From Gemmatimonadota bacterium (GTDB taxonomy: Bacteria; Gemmatimonadota; Gemmatimonadetes; Gemmatimonadales; Gemmatimonadaceae), in contig JAQBPX010000011.1 in the NCBI GenBank assembly GCA_028287305.1, forward strand, positions 124,001 through 188,000: DNA of 64,000 nt, given 5' to 3'. Positions within the stretch are counted from its first letter, which is position 1. Every line of letters begins with the position of its first letter. Of this stretch, positions 24,537-32,943 are shown piece by piece. Made by a program: the position numbers and the translations under genes. The notes below the pieces were generated by a model, which was not told where the DNA came from, did no database searches, and was given only the letters and a program-made list of their open reading frames with translations.

Positions 24537-24842
24537 ATGCAGGTGCGTCGCATCGCCGGGCTGGTGCTGTTGATCGCGGCACCCGCGCTCGCATGGGGGA
24601 GCTGGAACCAGGCGAACCGGGACATCGCATTCGCTGACGCGGTCCCGCCCCGGCGAAACCATGCCGACTCGCTGATGTTCGAGTACAGCGCCTATCACGC
24701 GGCGCGGGGCCGAATTGCGCACGCCGAGCGCTGGCATCCCACTGGCTACGCCACGCTCGGCCTGCTCGGCGTGCTGGTCGGCGCGTGGTTCGTGTGGCCG
24801 CGACGCAAGCGCCCTGCGTCGCTGGCCGCGGCTGGGGGATGA
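24537..24842 (+). CDS. Small membrane protein
   Basis: 101 residues. An N-terminal hydrophobic helix (residues 5-21), a polar middle (NQANRDIAFADAVPPRRNHAD), and a second helix (about 70-86) ending in a basic tail (WPRRKRP). It starts 4 bases after the previous stop and overlaps the next gene by 4 bases (ATGA). Not recognised. Confidence 0.65.
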   Translation: MQVRRIAGLVLLIAAPALAWGSWNQANRDIAFADAVPPRRNHADSLMFEYSAYHAARGRIAHAERWHPTGYATLGLLGVLVGAWFVWPRRKRPASLAAAGG

Positions 24843-25297
24843 GTCGGCGCGGGTTGCCGCACGTCGTGCTCGTGCTGCTGCTGGGCGGTTGCGTGGACAC
24901 CAGCGCGCGCGCCGACAGTGCGGTGGTGGTGCCGGGATCCGCACATGCGATTCTCGACAGCACGTATTCAGTTGCTCCGGCGTTGCCCGCCGCCCCCGCT
25001 GCCGACTGGACGCTGTTCTTCGGGAACGGCTTCAGCTTTCGCTATCCTCCGGAGGCGACCACCTCGGTCGACACGATCGGCGGTGAGCGAATGCTCACGA
25101 TTCGCGGGCCGGTGATCTCGCTGCGTACCAGGGAGTACGGCACGCGCGCGGGTCCGAGCTGGCAGGTGAACGTGCATCTTTCAGCCGGCCCTGCAGGCAC
25201 GCGCCTCGAGCCGCGCTTCGGGCACGACATTCCAGGGGACGAGAAGGCACAGGCCGCGCTCTATGCAGCGATCGTCTCCACACTCCAGAAACGATGA
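24839..25297 (+). CDS. Hypothetical lipoprotein
   Basis: 152 residues. The leader LPHVVLVLLLGGCVD has a lipobox, so it is membrane-anchored. The rest has alternating strands (WTLFFGNGFSFRYPPEA, MLTIRGPVISLRT) with no catalytic motif. Coupled by overlap to the upstream membrane protein gene. Not recognised. Confidence 0.65.
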   Translation: MSRRGLPHVVLVLLLGGCVDTSARADSAVVVPGSAHAILDSTYSVAPALPAAPAADWTLFFGNGFSFRYPPEATTSVDTIGGERMLTIRGPVISLRTREYGTRAGPSWQVNVHLSAGPAGTRLEPRFGHDIPGDEKAQAALYAAIVSTLQKR

Positions 25298-25333
25298 GAT
25301 CGAACATGAGCGAGTCGCAGTCATGAGGATGTC

Positions 25334-25999
25334 GTGAAGGTCGTGATCTTCGGCGCCACCGGAATGATCGGGCAGGGCGTGCTGCGCGAATGCCTCCTCG
25401 ATGAAGGCGTCGAGCGCGTCGTGGCCGTGGTGCGGCGGCCCACGGGAAGCCTGAATCCCAAGCTGCATGAGCTCGTTCGTGCCGACGTCACCGACCTCTC
25501 GGCGGCGGAAGGTGCGCTCGCGGCGCTCGACGCATGCTTCTTCTGCCTCGGGACCACGTCGCTCGGCATGTCGGAGCAGGACTACACCAGGGTGACGCAC
25601 GACCTCACGCTGCTCGTGGCGCGCACGCTGATGCGCACCAGCCCAGCGCTGACGTTCGTGTACGTGTCGGGCGCAGGCAGTGACAGCAGCGAGAAGGGAC
25701 GCGTGATGTGGGCGCGCGTGCGCGGGCGACTCGAGAATGCCCTGCTCGCGATGCCCTTCAAGGCGGTCTACATCTTCCGTCCCGCGGCGATCGTGCCCCT
25801 CGACGGCATTCGCTCGGCCACCGGCTGGTACAACACGCTGTACGCGGTGATCCGCCCGCTGTTTCCCCTGATCCGGCGCTTCTCGCCGGGCATGATCAGC
25901 AACACTCGCCAGATGGGCCGCGCCATGCTCGGGGTGGTGCGCAACGGCTATCCGAAGGAAGTGCTGGAGATGAAGGACATCAACAGCGTGCTAGGCTGA
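25334..25999 (+). CDS. NAD(P)-binding epimerase/reductase-like protein
   Basis: 221 residues from GTG 25334. KVVIFGATGMIGQGVLREC is the dinucleotide-binding GxxGxxG of an atypical short-chain dehydrogenase/NAD(P)H-binding protein; VVAVVRRPTG follows strand 2. The Tyr-x3-Lys catalytic pair is not clear, as in many atypical family members. Similar proteins modify or sense oxidised cofactors. Its stop region overlaps the converging minus-strand gene. Confidence 0.8.
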   Translation: MKVVIFGATGMIGQGVLRECLLDEGVERVVAVVRRPTGSLNPKLHELVRADVTDLSAAEGALAALDACFFCLGTTSLGMSEQDYTRVTHDLTLLVARTLMRTSPALTFVYVSGAGSDSSEKGRVMWARVRGRLENALLAMPFKAVYIFRPAAIVPLDGIRSATGWYNTLYAVIRPLFPLIRRFSPGMISNTRQMGRAMLGVVRNGYPKEVLEMKDINSVLG

Positions 26000-26623
26000 C
26001 TTCACCATGCTGCATCCCGCTTCCTGCGCGCGGATGAGCGAGAACACCCCGCTCGGCATGATCACGACTCCGGGCAGCAGGTTCGCGAGCCACTCCGCAT
26101 GCACGACGTCGGCGGCGACGCCGGCCTTCTTCGCTGCCTCTCCGGCGAAGTAGGGGGCCGCCACGTTGCACGCGAGCATGGTGGCGCCGCGACCGAGCAA
26201 CCCCGCGATCGACCTTGCGTGCGGGTTCGCGGCGGGGGCTCCGGCGAGCTTGAGCTCCTGTCCCAGTCCGTACTTCGCCCACATGGCGTCGTTCAGCGCC
26301 ATGTAGAATCCCTTGCCGCGCATCACCACCACCGCCTGCGCATCCGCGTCGGAGGCGCCGTACACGTCGCGGTACTGGTTCATGAACGTGACCGCGTTGA
26401 AGAACGCGAAGCCGTCTGCAAGGTCGGCGCTGTCGAACACCGCGCGATGCTTGCCCTTCAGGCGATCCGTCCATGAGAGGTCCCAGGCCGGCGCCGCGGC
26501 GCCATTCGTCTCGGCGCTGAGCACTTCGGGAAGCGCAGCCGCGAGTGATGCAGCGCCAAGGGCGCCGAGGGCGAGGTCGCGAACGAAGGCGCGGCGGTCG
26601 CCGCTGTGCTGGAGGTCGGTCAT
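25991..26623 (-). CDS. Tat-exported DsrE-like protein
   Basis: 210 residues. A twin-arginine leader (GDRRAFVRDLALGALGAASLAA) points to Tat export. The mature part (KHRAVFDSADLADGFAFF, VVVMRGKGFYMALNDAMWA, LACNVAAPYFAGE, SGVFSLIRAQEAGCSMV) follows the DsrE/DsrF fold used in sulfur relay and related binding. One Cys lies in LACN and one in AGCSM near the C-terminus, but partners such as DsrFH are absent, so a sulfur role is a guess. Its TAG stop shares CTAG with the end region of the upstream plus gene. Confidence 0.7.
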   Translation of the reverse strand: MTDLQHSGDRRAFVRDLALGALGAASLAAALPEVLSAETNGAAAPAWDLSWTDRLKGKHRAVFDSADLADGFAFFNAVTFMNQYRDVYGASDADAQAVVVMRGKGFYMALNDAMWAKYGLGQELKLAGAPAANPHARSIAGLLGRGATMLACNVAAPYFAGEAAKKAGVAADVVHAEWLANLLPGVVIMPSGVFSLIRAQEAGCSMVKSA

Positions 26624-26653
26624 GGATTGGCGGTTGGGTGAACCGCCAGATTG

Positions 26654-29293
26654 CTACTCCGGTCGCATGGCGTCAACCGGGTCGATGGCGGCCGCCCGCA
26701 TCGCCGGGATCCACGACGCGACCAGCGCAACGCCCAGCAGCCCGGCGCTCACCGCGCCGAGGGTAGCGGGATCCACCGCGCTCACCTCGAAGAGCGATCC
26801 GGACAGCCACCGCGACGCAACCACGCTCAGGGATAGCCCGACCAGCGTCCCGATGCCGGCGTATCGCATGCCACCGCCGATCATCGACCCCACCACCTGC
26901 GAGCGCTGCGCGCCGAGCGCCATGCGAACGCCGATCTCGCGCTTGCGGAGCGCCACGGCGTACGAGAGAAGTCCGAAGATCCCCACGGCCGCCATGAGCA
27001 GCGCGGCGCCCGCAAAGGTCGCGAGCATGATGGCGAGCTGCCGCGGCGCGGCCACCGAGGAATGAATGCGCTCGTCCAGCGAGATCGTGGTGCTCATCGC
27101 GGCGCCGGCGTCGGCAGAGTGCACCACGTCGCGCACGCGCCGGGCGAGCGAGCCGTCGCGATCGTCTCCCTTCACGAAAAGGAACAGGGGCTGCCCCCAG
27201 CCCTGGCTCAGGGGGCTGAACACGGCCTCACCAGGCTCGCCCAGCCGATCGAAGGTCATGTCGCCCACCACGCCGATCACCACGGTATGCGGGCAGGCGG
27301 TGCATCCGCCGGAGATGAGCTCGCGCCCGACCGCCGGCCGGTCGGGATAGTAGTGCTTCGCCCACGACCGCGTGACCACGACCACCGGGATGCCCTTCAG
27401 CGTATCGCTCGCGTCGAACATCCGCCCCTCGAGCAAGGGCACGCCGAGCGCGCCGAAGAACTCCGGCGTCACCGTCGGCCATGTAACCGTGGGCTGTGCC
27501 GCACCGGGTGCCACGGGCTGGTCGACGAGGTTGAAGTTGTTGTTGTTGTTCCCCTGGTCATCCGGCGGCATCGCGGTGGAGTACGCCGCGCTCGTGACGC
27601 CTGGCAGCTGCGTGAGCTCGCTCGACACGCGCGTGAACAAGCGCGCCATGCTCGAGTTGTCGGAGTACGTGGCCGAGGGGAGGCCGACGGTCATCGTGAG
27701 CACGTCCCGCGAGTCGAAGCCGGGGTTCACGCGCTGCAGGCGCGCGACGCTCGCGAGCAGCAGCGCTCCCGCGACCAATACCGGAAGCGCGAGCCCGAAC
27801 TCCGCCGCGACGAATGCCGCGCGCAGTCGCGTGGTGAGCTTGCCGTCCCCGATCGCGCGGGTGCCATCGCGAAGGCCGTCCGCGCCCTTCGTGAGCAGGC
27901 GCAGCGCGGGCACGGCGCCGATGGCGATGCCCGACAGCAGCGCCACGGTCAGGGCGACGGAGATCGCCCGGAGGTCGAGGTGCGCCTCGCTCAACCTCGG
28001 GATTCCTGTCACGAAGCCCTGCAGCAGGCGCAACCCCAGCCAGCCGAGGGCGACGCCCAGCACCCCGGCGCTCACGGAGAGCAGCACGCTCTCGGTGATC
28101 ATCAGGCGCACCAGCCGCCCGCGCGTCGCGCCGAGCACCGCGCGCAGCGACAGCTCCCGCCAGCGTCGCATGAAGCGCACGATCGCGAGGCTCGCGACAT
28201 TCGACACCGCGATCAGCAGCACGAGCGCCACCGCGCCCACGAACAGGGACAGCGGGCGCGAGGCGTCACCGATGATCGTCTCACGCAGCCCGTACGGAGT
28301 CAGGCGGGCCGCGCGATCCTGGAATCCGGACTGCCACTCGGGAAAGATCCTCACGCTGATGTCGTTCAGCTCGCGGCGGGCCGACGCCATGGTGACGCCC
28401 GGCGCAAGTCGCCCGATCACGAACAACCCGAATGGTCCGCGACGCTTCGGCGTGGCGCGCTTCATCACCGGCCAGACGTCGGCCTGCCGATTGGCGAGCG
28501 ACGCATGCGCTGCCGGCAGCACGCCCACCACCTGGTGCGCGAGCCCGTCGATCGTGACGGTGCGCCCGACGGCGGCGCTGGGCGAGCCGAACTTCTCCGT
28601 CGCGAGCTGCTCCGTGATCACGGTCACCGCGGGCGCGCTCGGCTGTTCGTCGGCGAGGGTGAGGCGACGGCCGGCGAGCACGTTCACGTCGAGCGCCTGC
28701 AAAAAGCCAGCGGTGATGTAGGCGGCCGGGCGCCGCTCGGCGTCGCCTCCCGCGGACACGCTCGTGGCGCCGGGGCGCGCGGCCCCCACGGCCGAGAAGC
28801 TGTGTGTGTCGCGCTCGATGGCCTGGTAGTCCACGTCGGACATCGTCCAGCGATTGGTCGGCGAGTCCTGCTCGAAGATGCGGACGAGCTGCTCGTCGTC
28901 GTGATAGGGCAGGTGCGAGAGCAGCACGGCGTCCACCGCGCTGAACATCGCCGTGCTCGCGCCGATGCCGAGCGCGAGCACCAGCACCGATGAGATCGTG
29001 AAGGCTGGTGAGCTGGTGAGCACGCGCGCCGAGTAGCGCACATCCGCCCAGAGCTCGCTGAGCCAGCGGACGCCGCGCTCGTCACGGTGCGCCTCGGTGA
29101 AGCGATCCACGCCGCCGAAGGCAAGCGTCGCGCGGCGCCTGGCCTCTTCCGGGCTCAGCCCCTGGGCGCGCACCAGTTCCTGCGACTCGAGGTCGATGTG
29201 CGCGTGCATCTCGGCGGCGAGCTCGCGATCGAGCGCGTCCGGATTGCGCAGCGCCCGGATGCGGCGCGCGATGCGGTCCAGCAGGGAGCTCAT
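26654..29293 (-). CDS. Large ABC-type permease (MacB_PCD/FtsX, ADOP group), no ATPase
   Basis: 879 residues. It begins with the acidophile-type permease cap (about residues 1-95; LDRELAAEMHAHIDLESQELV), then a first transmembrane helix (TISSVLVLALGIGASTAMF), a MacB-like periplasmic domain, and two FtsX permease segments (about 380-490 and 755-870; SNVASLAIVRFMRRWRELSLRAVLG, RKREIGVRMALGAQRSQV). It would work with a separate ATPase that is not nearby. PadR sits directly upstream (29290) with a 4-base overlap, so they form one operon. Its substrate is unknown. Confidence 0.88.
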   Translation of the reverse strand: MSSLLDRIARRIRALRNPDALDRELAAEMHAHIDLESQELVRAQGLSPEEARRRATLAFGGVDRFTEAHRDERGVRWLSELWADVRYSARVLTSSPAFTISSVLVLALGIGASTAMFSAVDAVLLSHLPYHDDEQLVRIFEQDSPTNRWTMSDVDYQAIERDTHSFSAVGAARPGATSVSAGGDAERRPAAYITAGFLQALDVNVLAGRRLTLADEQPSAPAVTVITEQLATEKFGSPSAAVGRTVTIDGLAHQVVGVLPAAHASLANRQADVWPVMKRATPKRRGPFGLFVIGRLAPGVTMASARRELNDISVRIFPEWQSGFQDRAARLTPYGLRETIIGDASRPLSLFVGAVALVLLIAVSNVASLAIVRFMRRWRELSLRAVLGATRGRLVRLMITESVLLSVSAGVLGVALGWLGLRLLQGFVTGIPRLSEAHLDLRAISVALTVALLSGIAIGAVPALRLLTKGADGLRDGTRAIGDGKLTTRLRAAFVAAEFGLALPVLVAGALLLASVARLQRVNPGFDSRDVLTMTVGLPSATYSDNSSMARLFTRVSSELTQLPGVTSAAYSTAMPPDDQGNNNNNFNLVDQPVAPGAAQPTVTWPTVTPEFFGALGVPLLEGRMFDASDTLKGIPVVVVTRSWAKHYYPDRPAVGRELISGGCTACPHTVVIGVVGDMTFDRLGEPGEAVFSPLSQGWGQPLFLFVKGDDRDGSLARRVRDVVHSADAGAAMSTTISLDERIHSSVAAPRQLAIMLATFAGAALLMAAVGIFGLLSYAVALRKREIGVRMALGAQRSQVVGSMIGGGMRYAGIGTLVGLSLSVVASRWLSGSLFEVSAVDPATLGAVSAGLLGVALVASWIPAMRAAAIDPVDAMRPE

Positions 29294-29631
29294 GCCGGCT
29301 CCTGCGTGGCGGCCAGGATGAGGTTCACGGCGCCGGTGAAGGTGCGCCACTGCGACTGCTCGCGGGCGAACTGCTTCCGGCCGGCCGCCGTGAGGCGATA
29401 GAACTTCGCCTTGCGCCCCTCCGGACTGGTGCCCCACTCGGAGGTGACGAGGCCGCGATCCTCCAGGCGGTAGAGCGCGGGGTAGAGGCTCCCCTGCCCC
29501 ACGTCGAGCACGTCTTCCGAGAGCTGGCGGAGGCGCTTCGAGACGCCCCATCCGTGGAGGGGGCCGAGGGCGAGGGACTTGAGGATCAGGAGGTCCAGCG
29601 TGCCCTGCAGCAGGTCGGCGCGGTCGGCCAT
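29290..29631 (-). CDS. PadR family transcriptional regulator
   Basis: 113 residues. LLQGTLDLLILKSLALGPLH is the standard PadR opening, GQGSLYPALYRLEDRGLV the winged-helix recognition region, and KAKFYRLTAAGRKQF the wing. The C-terminus is a short helix for dimerisation. ATG 29631 is chosen over the ATG at 29661 because the latter lies inside the operator dyad. It precedes the permease gene with a 4-base overlap; it is likely to regulate both from 29651-29702. Confidence 0.9.
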   Translation of the reverse strand: MADRADLLQGTLDLLILKSLALGPLHGWGVSKRLRQLSEDVLDVGQGSLYPALYRLEDRGLVTSEWGTSPEGRKAKFYRLTAAGRKQFAREQSQWRTFTGAVNLILAATQEPA

Positions 29632-29650
29632 TGGCGGCTCCGGAGGGTGA

Positions 29651-29702
29651 TACCTCGACATCCGACAACAGGATGTGGGAGCTGTTGTCGGATGTCAAGG
29701 TA
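29651..29702 (-). promoter_or_regulatory. 52-bp operator dyad upstream of padR
   Basis: The left arm TACCTCGACATCCGACAACA is matched, at 19 of 20 positions, by the inverted right arm at 29683-29702, with 12 bases between. The central 14 bases (GACATCCGACAACA) are perfect. Read on the minus strand the outer arm contains TTGACA, then 17 bases to CATCCT, a possible sigma70-like promoter. The site begins 20 bases before the PadR start codon; autoregulation is the likely purpose. Confidence 0.75.
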
Positions 29703-29736
29703 TTGAGCGCGCCGGGCTGGAAAACAACAGCCTTGC

Positions 29737-29801
29737 CGCGGTACAACGCAGTGCGCCTGCGGCGCGCGCTGCAGCTGCCCGCAGTTCAGCGTTGTACCGC
29801 G
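29737..29801. repeat. 13-bp inverted repeat with 39-bp spacer
   Basis: CGCGGTACAACGC (29737-29749) is repeated as its perfect reverse complement at 29789-29801. The spacer contains GCTGCAGC and further GC-rich stems, so the whole could fold as a cruciform or be a second operator for the 29883 gene. It lies 82 bases before that gene's ATG. Confidence 0.5.
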
Positions 29802-29882
29802 TTGCACAGCGGCTCATTTGTTCGTTTGGCCCGGCGCGCACGGTGGTGGACCGACATTCAACGTGATTGTACATTTTCTGGA

Positions 29883-30560
29883 ATGAAGCGCACCGAACGG
29901 CTCGGCCAGGCCACCGCGCCCGACGGCAGCGTGCTGTCGCTCTTCCGTCACGATCGCGACTTCTACATCCGCGTGGACGGCATCGAGCTGATGTCCACGC
30001 GACGGCACCATTCCGAGGACCGCCTCGCCGAGCTGGCCTGCGAGCCGCTGGCCGATCGGCCTCACGCTCGCGTGCTCGTGGGCGGCCTCGGCCTCGGCTT
30101 CACGCTCAGGCGCTCGCTCGACCTGCTCGCCGGCGACGCGACCGTCGTCGTGGCCGAGCTGGTTCCTGAGGTGGTCGCGTGGAACCGCGAGTTCGGCATT
30201 TCCGGCGGCGCACTCGATGACCCGCGCGTGGAGCTCATCGACGGCGACGTGAGCGACGTCATCGCCGATCGCGCTTCGAGCTTCGACGCGATCATGCTCG
30301 ACGTGGACAATGGCGCCGAAGCGTTCACTACCTCATCCAACGCCGGCCTGTACCGGGCGATCGGCGTCGAGGCCGCTGTGCGCGCGCTGAAGCCGGGCGG
30401 ACGGCTGGCGTACTGGTCGGCGAACCAGGACGCGCAGTTCGAGGACGTGCTGCGCGACGCCGGGCTGGGCGTGGAATTGGCGCAGGTTCGCGCGCATGCG
30501 TCGTCCGGGCCGCGACACGTGATTATCGTTGGGGTGGCACCGCTCTCCTCCCGATCCTGA
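29883..30560 (+). CDS. Spermidine-synthase-like SAM-fold protein
   Basis: 225 residues. VLVGGLGLGFTLRRSLD is the cofactor-binding Gly-rich loop, VVVAELVPEVVAWNREF the acidic turn and DAIMLDVDNGAEAF the active-site region of spermidine-synthase-like proteins. It may transfer an aminopropyl or methyl group, but substrate residues cannot be judged. It begins at ATG 29883 after a long AT-rich stretch (GTACATTTTCTGG). It ends 7 bases before the penicillin acylase gene. Confidence 0.7.
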   Translation: MKRTERLGQATAPDGSVLSLFRHDRDFYIRVDGIELMSTRRHHSEDRLAELACEPLADRPHARVLVGGLGLGFTLRRSLDLLAGDATVVVAELVPEVVAWNREFGISGGALDDPRVELIDGDVSDVIADRASSFDAIMLDVDNGAEAFTTSSNAGLYRAIGVEAAVRALKPGGRLAYWSANQDAQFEDVLRDAGLGVELAQVRAHASSGPRHVIIVGVAPLSSRS

Positions 30561-30567
30561 GCTCCTG

Positions 30568-32763
30568 ATGCGCAAGCTGATCCTTCTCGCCCTTCTCGCC
30601 GGATGCGCGAAGCCGGCGCCCATGCCCGAGGTCGCGAGCAGCGCCGACGTCTCGCGCTGGCAGGCGCAGGCCGCCCGCGTGACCATCACGCGCGATGACT
30701 GGGGCATCGCCCACGTGCACGGGCGCAGCGATGCCGACGCCGTGTTCGGCATGGTGTACGCGCAGGCCGAGGACGACTTCAACCGCGTGGAGACCAACTA
30801 CCTCACCTCGCTCGGCAGGATGGCCGAGTCGGAGGGAGCTGGGGTGAACGATTCGCTGCTGTTCCAGGACCTGCGGATGAAGCTGTTCATCGATCCCGAT
30901 ACGCTGAAGGAGGCGTACTCGCGATCGCCGGGATGGCTCCAGGCACTGATGAACGGCTGGGCCGATGGCCTCAACTACTACATGTACACGCATCGCGCGG
31001 TGAAGCCTCGCGTGATCACGCACTACGAGCCGTGGATGGCGCTCTCGTTCAGCGAGGGGAGCATCGGCGGCGACATCGAGACCGTGAAGGTGAGTGCGCT
31101 CGGCCAGTTCTACGGCGGCGCTCCCGCCCGGGGCGACGCGCCCGCGTCGACGCCGCCACCGCCGAGTGAGCCGAGCGGGTCGAATGGGTTTGCGATCGCG
31201 CCGCAGAACAGCGCGACGCATCATGCGCTGCTGCTGATCAACCCGCATACGTCGTTCTACTTCAGGTCGGAGCTGCAGGTGAGCAGCGACGAGGGGTTGA
31301 ACGCCTATGGCGCGGTGACCTGGGGGCAGTTCTTCGTATACCAGGGATTCAACGCGCGCGCCGGATGGATGCATACGTCCACCGGCGCCGACGTCATCGA
31401 CGAGTTTGCCGAGACGGTCACGAAGACGGGCGCGGGATACAGCTATCGCTACGGGAGCGAGGAGCGCCCGGTGCGTACGCAGCGCATCACCGTGGCGTAT
31501 CGCACGGATACGGGGATGGCGTCGCGCAGCTTCGAGGTGTTCAGGACGCATCACGGGCCGGTGGTGCGCTCCGAGGGCGGGAAGTGGATCGCAGTGTCGC
31601 TGATGAACAAGCCGGCCGATGCGCTCGCGCAGTCGTTCCTGCGCACCAAGGCGCACGACTACACCGGCTTTCGGTTTGTCGCGGAGCTCAAGGGCAACTC
31701 GTCGAACAACACGCTCTATGCGGATGCCGACGGAACCATCGCCTACTTCCACCCGCACTTCATCCCGCAGCGCGACGACCGCTTCGACTACACGAGGGCC
31801 GTGGACGGCAGCGATCCCGCCACGGACTGGAAGGGACTCACGCCGATCGAGTCGGCGCCATTCCTGAAGAATCCGGCGAGTGGGTGGCTCTACAACTCGA
31901 ATGACGCACCGTGGTCGGCCGGGGGCGTGGGCTCGCTGAAGCGAGAGGCATTCCCGCGCTACATGGACACGCACGGCGTTACGCCGCGTGGGTTGCACGC
32001 GGTGCGCGTGCTCTCCGATCGGCACGACTTCACGCTGCAGTCGCTGATCGGGGCAGCCTACGATTCGTACCTGCCGGGGTTCGCGCGGCTCGTGCCGTCG
32101 CTGGTGGCGGCGTACGATGGCGCGCCGGCGTCGGACTCCATGAAGGTCCGGCTGGCGGAGCCCTTGGAGGTGATGCGCGCCTGGGACTATCGCTGGAGCG
32201 CGAGCTCGGTCGCGACGTCGCTCGCGGTGCTCTGGGGTGAGGAGCTCTTCCGGCGCACGGGACATACCCTGCGCAGCGCGCAGGTCTCAGTGTTCGATTC
32301 CGTTGCGGCGCAGGCCACGCGCGAGCAGCAGCTTGCCTCGCTGGCGGTTGCAGTGGACCGGCTCACGCGCGACTTCGGCGGCTGGCGTACGCCGTGGGGC
32401 GACGTCAATCGCTTCCAGCGACTGACGGACGACCTGGTGCATCCCTTCCGCGACGATGCGCCGAGCATACCGGTGCCGTTCACGTCGGCGAACTGGGGCT
32501 CGCTGGCCTCGTTCGCGGCGTCACGCTACAAGGACTCGAAGCACTTCTTCGGCACGAGCGGCAACAGCTTCGTGGCGGTGGTGCAGTTCGGCGACAGCGT
32601 GCGCGCCATGGCGGTGACGGCGGGCGGCGAGAGCGGAGATCCGCGATCGCGGCACTTCAACGACCAGGCTACGAGGTACGCGTCGGGGAACCTGCGCGAG
32701 GTGTACTTCTATCCGTCGCAGCTGGTTGGGCATACGGAGCGGACGTACCACCCGGGCCAGTAG
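30568..32763 (+). CDS. Penicillin acylase family (S45) lipoprotein
   Basis: 731 residues. The leader LLALLAGC is a lipobox. The N-terminal part (residues 40-200) matches the alpha chain; SGSNGFAIAP at 203-212 marks the autocleavage site, making Ser205 the predicted N-terminal nucleophile of the beta chain. Later NPHTSFYF and LKGNSSNNTLYADADGTI are typical of acylases acting on quorum-sensing lactones, beta-lactams or aculeacin-like amides; the substrate is unknown. Preceded by the spermidine-synthase-like gene and followed by a palindromic element. Confidence 0.9.
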   Translation: MRKLILLALLAGCAKPAPMPEVASSADVSRWQAQAARVTITRDDWGIAHVHGRSDADAVFGMVYAQAEDDFNRVETNYLTSLGRMAESEGAGVNDSLLFQDLRMKLFIDPDTLKEAYSRSPGWLQALMNGWADGLNYYMYTHRAVKPRVITHYEPWMALSFSEGSIGGDIETVKVSALGQFYGGAPARGDAPASTPPPPSEPSGSNGFAIAPQNSATHHALLLINPHTSFYFRSELQVSSDEGLNAYGAVTWGQFFVYQGFNARAGWMHTSTGADVIDEFAETVTKTGAGYSYRYGSEERPVRTQRITVAYRTDTGMASRSFEVFRTHHGPVVRSEGGKWIAVSLMNKPADALAQSFLRTKAHDYTGFRFVAELKGNSSNNTLYADADGTIAYFHPHFIPQRDDRFDYTRAVDGSDPATDWKGLTPIESAPFLKNPASGWLYNSNDAPWSAGGVGSLKREAFPRYMDTHGVTPRGLHAVRVLSDRHDFTLQSLIGAAYDSYLPGFARLVPSLVAAYDGAPASDSMKVRLAEPLEVMRAWDYRWSASSVATSLAVLWGEELFRRTGHTLRSAQVSVFDSVAAQATREQQLASLAVAVDRLTRDFGGWRTPWGDVNRFQRLTDDLVHPFRDDAPSIPVPFTSANWGSLASFAASRYKDSKHFFGTSGNSFVAVVQFGDSVRAMAVTAGGESGDPRSRHFNDQATRYASGNLREVYFYPSQLVGHTERTYHPGQ

Positions 32764-32775
32764 CTCCGCGCGACG

Positions 32776-32897
32776 GGGCCGCTTCCTCGGACTATCGCGG
32801 ACGAACGGAAGCGGAGTTTCGCGGACACTTCAAAGCATTTGTCGTATCGGCGCAGCTATCCGCTCTTTAGTCCGCGGAATCCGAGGAGACCGGCCGC
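32776..32897. repeat. Palindromic intergenic element, copy 1
   Basis: Beginning 12 bases after the acylase stop, GGCCGCTTCCTCGGA is mirrored by TCCGAGGAGACCGG at the other end, with GCGGACGAACGGAAGCGGA and TCCGCTCTTTAGTCCGC as inner arms. The same order of arms is seen in a clearer copy at 47886-48058, so this is a diverged relative. It could act as a transcript-end hairpin. Confidence 0.65.
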
Positions 32898-32924
32898 GGC
32901 GCGAAGGGACTGCCCTTCGCTCCG
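32897..32924. terminator. GCGAAGGG hairpin
   Basis: GCGAAGGG and CCCTTCGC pair perfectly around a 4-base ACTG loop; one mismatch further out another three pairs form. It is 20 bases upstream of the next ATG, so it could also be a 5' leader element of that gene. No T-run follows. Confidence 0.45.
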
Positions 32925-32943
32925 GACTCCCTTAGCTTTCTGA

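Noticed and set aside
27062-28993. 643-codon plus-strand open frame inside the permease gene
   Set aside because: It lies opposite the permease, whose FtsX and cap motifs are clear; the shadow protein is full of Arg, His and Gln and has no domain.
29651-29801. Integron or phage attachment site suggested by the palindromes
   Set aside because: No integrase gene or att-like core is nearby, and position next to padR better fits an operator.
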